The notes under the pieces are model-generated. The model saw only the letters and a program-made list of their open reading frames with translations. It was not told the DNA's origin and did no database searches. Shown piece by piece: positions 59,727-64,000 of a stretch of DNA of 64,000 nucleotides. Within the stretch, counting starts at the first letter, position 1. Each line of letters starts with the position of its first letter. Location of the stretch: positions 1 through 64,000 of the forward strand of contig NZ_CP051009.1 of NCBI RefSeq assembly GCF_014673495.1, in the 5' to 3' direction. The DNA comes from Streptomyces griseofuscus (GTDB taxonomy: Bacteria; Actinomycetota; Actinomycetes; Streptomycetales; Streptomycetaceae). A program made the position numbers and the translations under genes.

Positions 59727-60446
59727 ATGCAGTCCCACAATCAGGCGCGGGCCAACGCGGCTCGGCGACGGCAGGCCGAAACCGGCGAGACATACGCGGC
59801 CGCGCTAGCAGCGATCCGGCTAGACCGAGCCAACGAGACCGATGACGCCGCTCAAGCAGCCAATCCGCCTGTTGACAGAGGGCCCGACTACTTTCACGAC
59901 GAGCCTGTCCCCGAAGTGCTCACTGAACTGGTGCGATACCACTCCAACCGAATCGCCAAGTACCTCCACTATGCGATGGACGAAGGGCGCTGGCGCAGCG
60001 ACTTCGCGGAATGGCAAGCCATGACGCTGTACAAGCTCACCGATGCCGCAGCGCACCTTCACCTGATGATCGGCACCATCACCGCGTACCTGCGAGACGA
60101 GGGAGTCGGGCGGTACTTCCTGCGCCGTTACCTCCAGGTCAACGAGGACCACCAGGTGGAGGCGTACATCACCCCACGCGTTGAAGAACACCTGGCTGGT
60201 CTGAATGGCCAGCCAGCGCCTGAGCACTCGTTGGTCTGGCATTCCGTGGGCAGCGACATCGCTAGCCGATCGGGGTGGAGCCATCCGGAACGGCACGAAG
60301 CTCTTGAAGCGGCTCTGCACGCGCTTTACGGAAACTACCCGGAGGATGGCGAGGCCTTCGACCACTTGCCGCCCGCACTACGCGAACGGGTCCTCGCGCT
60401 GATGCCACTCCTGAAAGACCAGGAGCATTGTGGTGCCGCCGACTGA
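59727..60446 (+). CDS. Hypothetical helical protein
   Basis: A 239-residue protein. Basic N-terminal region (NQARANAARRRQAETGETYA), a central helical bundle (RYHSNRIAKYLHYAMDEGRW, LTDAAAHLHLMIGTITAYLR), and an acidic C-terminus. No family is recognised. Its stop is 28 bases from the stop of the convergent next gene. Confidence 0.6.
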   Translation: MQSHNQARANAARRRQAETGETYAAALAAIRLDRANETDDAAQAANPPVDRGPDYFHDEPVPEVLTELVRYHSNRIAKYLHYAMDEGRWRSDFAEWQAMTLYKLTDAAAHLHLMIGTITAYLRDEGVGRYFLRRYLQVNEDHQVEAYITPRVEEHLAGLNGQPAPEHSLVWHSVGSDIASRSGWSHPERHEALEAALHALYGNYPEDGEAFDHLPPALRERVLALMPLLKDQEHCGAAD

Positions 60447-60474
60447 GCCGCCGTAATCTGAGAGCGCAGATGCT

Positions 60475-61545
60475 TCAGCGAGGGCTGCTGACGGCGCCGG
60501 TTGTTGCGTCTGGAACGCCGACACGCTCGAGCCAGCGGTCGACCCAGGCAGGCACGGGGAGAGCGAGCTGCTGCTGTGCCGCGTAGGTCGCTGGGCAGTG
60601 CTCCTGGATCCACTGCAGGCGGTTGCCGCGGCGATGGATGGCGCGCACCTCCAGCACCCCGGAGTGCTCGGCTAGAACGGCGTTGACGGTGGTGCACTGG
60701 TCGCTGAAGCCGGGCGGCAGATGGCAATTGCAGTGCTCGTCAATGGGTTTGACGGGCAAGCCCCAGCCGGGTGACGCAAGCAGTGCGATGAGCCGCCGGT
60801 AGCCGGTGGCGCCGTGGCCTTCCGCGAACGTGGGATCGATGATCCAGCGTTCGCCACCGCCGCGTTCGTGGTTACCGATCCAGCCGGTCACTGCCAGCGG
60901 CACCCCCAAGGTGCGGAGCAGCCCGACCCGGCGCAGCAGCCCGCTGGGCAGCCAGGCCGACGCTGCGGCGCCCCGGCGGTGCTGCCGTCGGTGTCGGCGC
61001 TCGGCGGGGTGCCACCGGGTCGGCATGTCCCGGTGGCACAGCGTCATGCCGCAGGCAAGCATCTGTCGATCCTGGGTGTCCACCGCGTCTAGCCACTCGT
61101 CGGGGTCCAGCCCCTGCAGTGTGATGGATGCGCTCGTGCCCAACACACGCAGCACCACTTGCTCGTCCTCGATGTGGGTACGCGCCCCAGGCGCACCCAT
61201 GACGTCGCCGCACTCGTCGGCGCGTGGCAGCAGCACCCCGGCCAGCTCCATGGCCTGGGTGTCGTCCGGATTGCGCCGCTCGACCGGGTCGGCCTCGAAG
61301 CGGATCAGGAGCCGGTCGGAGTACGGGTCGACGTATTCGATGCCCCACGGATGCACGGTGGTGATTCGACGCCAGGCCAGTGCTGTCATCACCTGGGCCT
61401 CCAGCAGCAGTTGCTCGGCGCCCGGCTGTGAGATGAGGAGGGAGCCAGGCGCGGCGGCCTGGACCCGCTGCAGGGCGGCTTGCCAGGGCAGGCCGGTGTA
61501 CAGACGCAGCAGTTCAGCGCGACGTTCGATGACGGTTGTCTTCAT
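60475..61545 (-). CDS. Hypothetical 356-residue protein
   Basis: An alpha/beta protein starting MKTTVIERRAELLRLYTGLP. Near the middle is WHPAERRHRRQHRR, a basic patch. A later segment has CNCHLPPGFSDQCTTVNAVL and GVLEVRAIHRRGNRLQWIQE, then VPAWVDRWLERVGV. The starting ATG has GGGCTCCGAG just upstream, a modest ribosome-binding site. No family is recognised. Confidence 0.6.
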   Translation of the reverse strand: MKTTVIERRAELLRLYTGLPWQAALQRVQAAAPGSLLISQPGAEQLLLEAQVMTALAWRRITTVHPWGIEYVDPYSDRLLIRFEADPVERRNPDDTQAMELAGVLLPRADECGDVMGAPGARTHIEDEQVVLRVLGTSASITLQGLDPDEWLDAVDTQDRQMLACGMTLCHRDMPTRWHPAERRHRRQHRRGAAASAWLPSGLLRRVGLLRTLGVPLAVTGWIGNHERGGGERWIIDPTFAEGHGATGYRRLIALLASPGWGLPVKPIDEHCNCHLPPGFSDQCTTVNAVLAEHSGVLEVRAIHRRGNRLQWIQEHCPATYAAQQQLALPVPAWVDRWLERVGVPDATTGAVSSPR

Positions 61546-62105
61546 AGACTCGGAGCCCCTGACCACCGCGGAGCCGTCCCGACACAGCGCACGGCAGAGA
61601 GCCACGAGGAAGAACCGGACCATACAACGGTGCCAGCCGAGTTGGCTTCTCCACGGTGTGCTCGATGTCGGGTCGAGCACAGGGGAGGGACCCCGCCGGG
61701 CCCACGACTCGAATTCGACCACATCGATTACGGCGGCTGCTCGCAACCGGCGTGACACGCCCTCGCGCCACCCAGATGGCGCACGTCGCACTCGGCTTCC
61801 TGCCCAAGGATGCAGGCGCAACCGAAGTGGGCTGCCGAATGCGCGAGTTCCTGCCGACACTCGCAGGCCCCAGGACGCCGCGAAGAAGATCAACAAAGCT
61901 GCTGCCCGTCGGGCAGCCGAAGCCCAGCCGGACATCGCTGTCCTGCATATCGAGGAGATCGAGGCGAAGCTACAGCAGAACGACCGGGCCGTCGCGATCT
62001 GATGCCCGAAGCCGGAGTAGACAGCGACCCCTCACGGCGGATAGACGGCCTCGTTCGGAAGGCCGACCCTCACCCACGACGTCTGGGACAACGCCGCACC
62101 CTCCG
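61546..62105. other. Mostly non-coding, possible gene fragment
   Basis: A plus-strand frame without a start ends as AAKKINKAAARRAAEAQPDI and IEEIEAKLQQNDRAVAI at a stop near 62000. It looks like the C-terminal tail of a degraded gene. No other supported coding frame. Confidence 0.4.
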
Positions 62106-62798
62106 CTACCGGGCGGCGACCCCGCTGAAGCCGGGCCCGAGCCCGCGCCGCTTGCCACGAGGCGCGGCGCCAGGGCGGCCGGTGAGGGTCGTGACCACAG
62201 CCTGGGCCGCCGCCGGGGTGAGGCCAGCGCTCACCTGCCCGGAGGCAAGGACCCGCGCGTATGCGCCGGTGCCGTGTGCTCGGACGGCGTCGGCGAGCGC
62301 GGCCGCCGCGGTTTCCGCCGGCCCGGCTCCCCACCCGTCCTCGTCCTCCGGCTGCGCCTGTCGGGGGAGGGCGTCGCCTCGGTGCAGGAGCACGGCCAGG
62401 GCCTGCGCTTCAGGGGCGTCCAGCGTCACTGTGACCAGTGCGGCCCCGAGCTGGTGGACACGGGCCCGGCTCAGGCCATGCGTGGCGAGGGCCTGGCGCA
62501 GCGCCGCGCTTGTCGCGGTCGTAGCTCTGCCGCCGGCGGACTCGCTCGCCCCGGCTGCGGCCTGTTCGGCGCGCTCGACAATGGCGGCCGCTGCGGCCGG
62601 CACGACGGAGAGGATCTCCGCGCACTCCGGATCGAGCTGGGCAAGTGCACCGGCCAGGACCTCGAGGGCGGCGGCCACGTCCTCCACCGCGCCCGCGCTC
62701 CACTGCGACGGGTCGGCGGCGTCGGCCAGTGCGCATGCCGCGACGACGGCCTCCTCCGCCAGCGTCTCGACTCCGCCCGGCCCGGTAGTCAGCTTCAT
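62106..62798 (-). CDS. Ala-rich hypothetical protein
   Basis: A 230-residue, Ala-rich helical protein (ETLAEEAVVAACALADAADP, AALEVLAGALAQLDPECAEI, ATSAALRQALATHGLSRARV) with a basic C-terminal tail. The start MKLTTGPGG is preferred because GGGCAGGA lies just upstream. Divergent from the Ku gene. Unknown. Confidence 0.6.
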   Translation of the reverse strand: MKLTTGPGGVETLAEEAVVAACALADAADPSQWSAGAVEDVAAALEVLAGALAQLDPECAEILSVVPAAAAAIVERAEQAAAGASESAGGRATTATSAALRQALATHGLSRARVHQLGAALVTVTLDAPEAQALAVLLHRGDALPRQAQPEDEDGWGAGPAETAAAALADAVRAHGTGAYARVLASGQVSAGLTPAAAQAVVTTLTGRPGAAPRGKRRGLGPGFSGVAAR

Positions 62799-62989
62799 GT
62801 CCTGCCCAACGAGATGTGACGCGCAGGTGGTGCGCGCCATCGCATGATGATGTCCCATCGGCCCGGCCCGTCACGCCGTACCGCAGTGGAAGCGGGGAAC
62901 GGGCGCTCCGTCTGGTGGATCGGCGGCGTACACGTCCGGTGCGTCGGTCGTACGCTGGTGATGCTCGGGGTGAGAGCGGAGGTCTGCCC

Positions 62990-63922
62990 ATGCCCCGGAC
63001 GATCTGGAGCGGCGCGATCAGCTTCGGCCTGGTGACGGTGCCGATCAACGTGGTCAGCGCCACCGAGGACCACAGCATTCACTTCCACCAGTACCACCTG
63101 GCCGATCAGGGCCGGATCCGTTACCGGAAGGTGTGCGAGCTGGAGGACCGGGAGGTCCCACAGGACGAGATTGGCAAGGGCTACGAGCTGACCAAGACGC
63201 AGGTCGTCCCGGTCACCGACGAGGACCTGGACAACTTGCCGTTGCCGACGGCGCGGGCGATCGAGATCGACGGTTTTGTGCCGCTGGAGTCCGTTGACCC
63301 GCTGCGGATCTCCGACGGCTACTACCTCCAGCCCGCCGGGCAGGTCGCGGCCAAACCGTACAAGCTCCTCGTCCAGGCGCTCGGCCGCTCGGCCAAGGTG
63401 GCAATCGCGAAGTACGCATGGTCCGGCCGCGAGCGTCTCGGCATCCTCCGCGTCCGCGACGACGTCCTGGTCCTGCACGCCATGTACTGGCCGGACGAGA
63501 TCCGCGATCCCGCCGGGCTGCTGCCACCGCCGGTGCAGGTGTCCGAGGCGGAGATCGAGGGCGCGCTCGCTCTGATGGAGACCATGACCGTCGATCGGTT
63601 GGAAGGGCCGGAGTTCCACGACCGCTACACCGAAGCGGTCGCCGAGATCATCGAGGCCAAGCGCGAGAAGAAGCCCCTGCCGGAAACGCCCGAGCCGGAG
63701 CAACCGGCCCAGATCCTGGACCTGATGTCTGCCCTCCAGGAGTCGGTGAGCAAGGTCAAGGCGTCCCGCGGCCAGGACGCGGGACCGGCCGAGGTGCACG
63801 AGCTGCCGGCACCGAAGAAGAAGACGGCCGCCAAGAAGCAGCCGGCCCGGAAGACCGCGATCAAGAAGACAGCCGCGAAGAAGTCGTCAGACAGCCGCCC
63901 CCGCCGATCCCGCAGCGCCTAG
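62990..63922 (+). CDS. ku: Ku protein (non-homologous end joining)
   Basis: A 310-residue bacterial Ku. N-terminus PRTIWSGAISFGLVTVPINV is diagnostic; RIRYRKVCELEDREVPQDEI, YYLQPAGQVAAKPYKLLVQA and ERLGILRVRDDVLVLHAMYW follow. The ring core ends at about residue 260, and a Lys/Ala-rich C-terminal tail (PKKKTAAKKQPARKTAIKKT) aids DNA binding. Ku binds broken DNA ends and recruits ligase D; no ligase is in the window. On a linear replicon it may join or protect damaged ends. GGAGG lies before the ATG. Confidence 0.93.
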   Translation: MPRTIWSGAISFGLVTVPINVVSATEDHSIHFHQYHLADQGRIRYRKVCELEDREVPQDEIGKGYELTKTQVVPVTDEDLDNLPLPTARAIEIDGFVPLESVDPLRISDGYYLQPAGQVAAKPYKLLVQALGRSAKVAIAKYAWSGRERLGILRVRDDVLVLHAMYWPDEIRDPAGLLPPPVQVSEAEIEGALALMETMTVDRLEGPEFHDRYTEAVAEIIEAKREKKPLPETPEPEQPAQILDLMSALQESVSKVKASRGQDAGPAEVHELPAPKKKTAAKKQPARKTAIKKTAAKKSSDSRPRRSRSA

Positions 63923-63951
63923 GAAGCAAAGGGCTCCGCAGGGCTGGCTGG

Positions 63952-64000
63952 TCACGCCCCTGGGTCGAAGAAGGCGAGTCGGTTGTCGGGGCGGCAGCGT
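63952..64000 (-). CDS. C-terminus of a DUF6233-like gene (cut by window edge)
   Basis: The last 16 codons on the minus strand read RCRPDNRLAFFDPGA then stop. This matches the conserved C-terminal RCRPD-x-x-L-x-F motif of DUF6233 proteins (compare CRPDTVLG in the protein at 6987-7280). The rest is beyond the edge. Confidence 0.45.
   Translation of the reverse strand, partial: RCRPDNRLAFFDPGA

Noticed and set aside
61800..62002. Small gene ending KLQQNDRAVAI
   Set aside because: The tail looks protein-like but there is no start codon in frame close upstream. Kept only as a possible gene fragment.
1..64000. tRNA, rRNA or telomere ends
   Set aside because: No cloverleaf-like gene, rRNA segment or the characteristic Streptomyces telomere start was recognised by eye on either strand.

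Overview
The window is high-GC actinobacterial DNA and almost certainly part of a Streptomyces linear plasmid. The main evidence is a tap-tpg pair (telomere-associated protein and terminal protein), which is used to replicate linear ends. It sits with a plasmid replication operon (849-aa Rep plus a DUF721/DciA-like protein), parA-parB, an FtsK/TraB-like DNA translocase with a DUF2637 spread-type protein, a WhiB regulator, and many small actinobacterial plasmid families (DUF6233, DUF6197, DUF3307, RRQRL). No telomere sequence, rRNA, tRNA or CRISPR array was seen, so this is an internal segment.

Layout. 0-2.2 kb: a mirrored set of operator-like palindromes, then two overlapping RepL/MarR-like winged-helix genes. 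2.3-8 kb: a decayed accessory zone with a ParE/RelE-like toxin whose antitoxin is broken, two remnants of one unknown gene, a transposase tail and small orphans. 8.1-14.5 kb: telomere maintenance (two tpg paralogues and tap) with an endonuclease VII-like gene and a frameshifted acetyltransferase. 14.5-19.2 kb: plasmid-borne dapF with a coupled partner, a GntR regulator with an early stop codon, a membrane protein and a desaturase-like di-iron enzyme. 19.6-20.7 kb: an IS630-family insertion. 20.9-26.2 kb: an ECF sigma factor operon with a coiled-coil protein, then a Ser/Thr kinase fused to a DnaJ C-terminal domain. 26.3-29.7 kb: the rep operon, preceded by about 1 kb of non-coding DNA that is the best replication-origin candidate. 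30.7-35.1 kb: a solo Tap-like HTH protein and a compact cassette (HAD phosphatase, beta-hydroxyacid dehydrogenase, nucleotide-kinase-like protein, HTH-kinase, GntR regulator) arranged as two convergent pairs.

35.5-56.8 kb is one long, nearly uninterrupted rightward block, with genes overlapping by 1-4 bases or separated by perfect GC-rich hairpins. It carries WhiB, the DUF2637/coiled-coil protein with 21-bp repeats, a low-complexity 705-aa protein, the TraB-like translocase, small membrane and zinc-ribbon proteins, a polynucleotide-kinase-like ATPase, a GGDEF protein, an ASCH protein, an Lsr2-C protein and a RapZ-HIT fusion. It ends at a strong U-tract terminator. 56.9-59.2 kb: leftward parA-parB, with parS-like palindromes inside parB. 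59.7-64 kb: unknown genes and a Ku protein, with a partial DUF6233 gene at the edge.

Together these modules give the element replication (Rep, DciA-like, RepL-like), end patching (Tap/Tpg), segregation (ParAB) and transfer (TraB-like block). The regulatory and enzymatic cargo has no clear assigned role. The most promising undescribed items are the 30.7-35.1 kb enzyme cassette, the ECF-kinase-DnaJ island, the RapZ-HIT fusion and the DNA repeats embedded inside the parB and DUF2637 coding regions.
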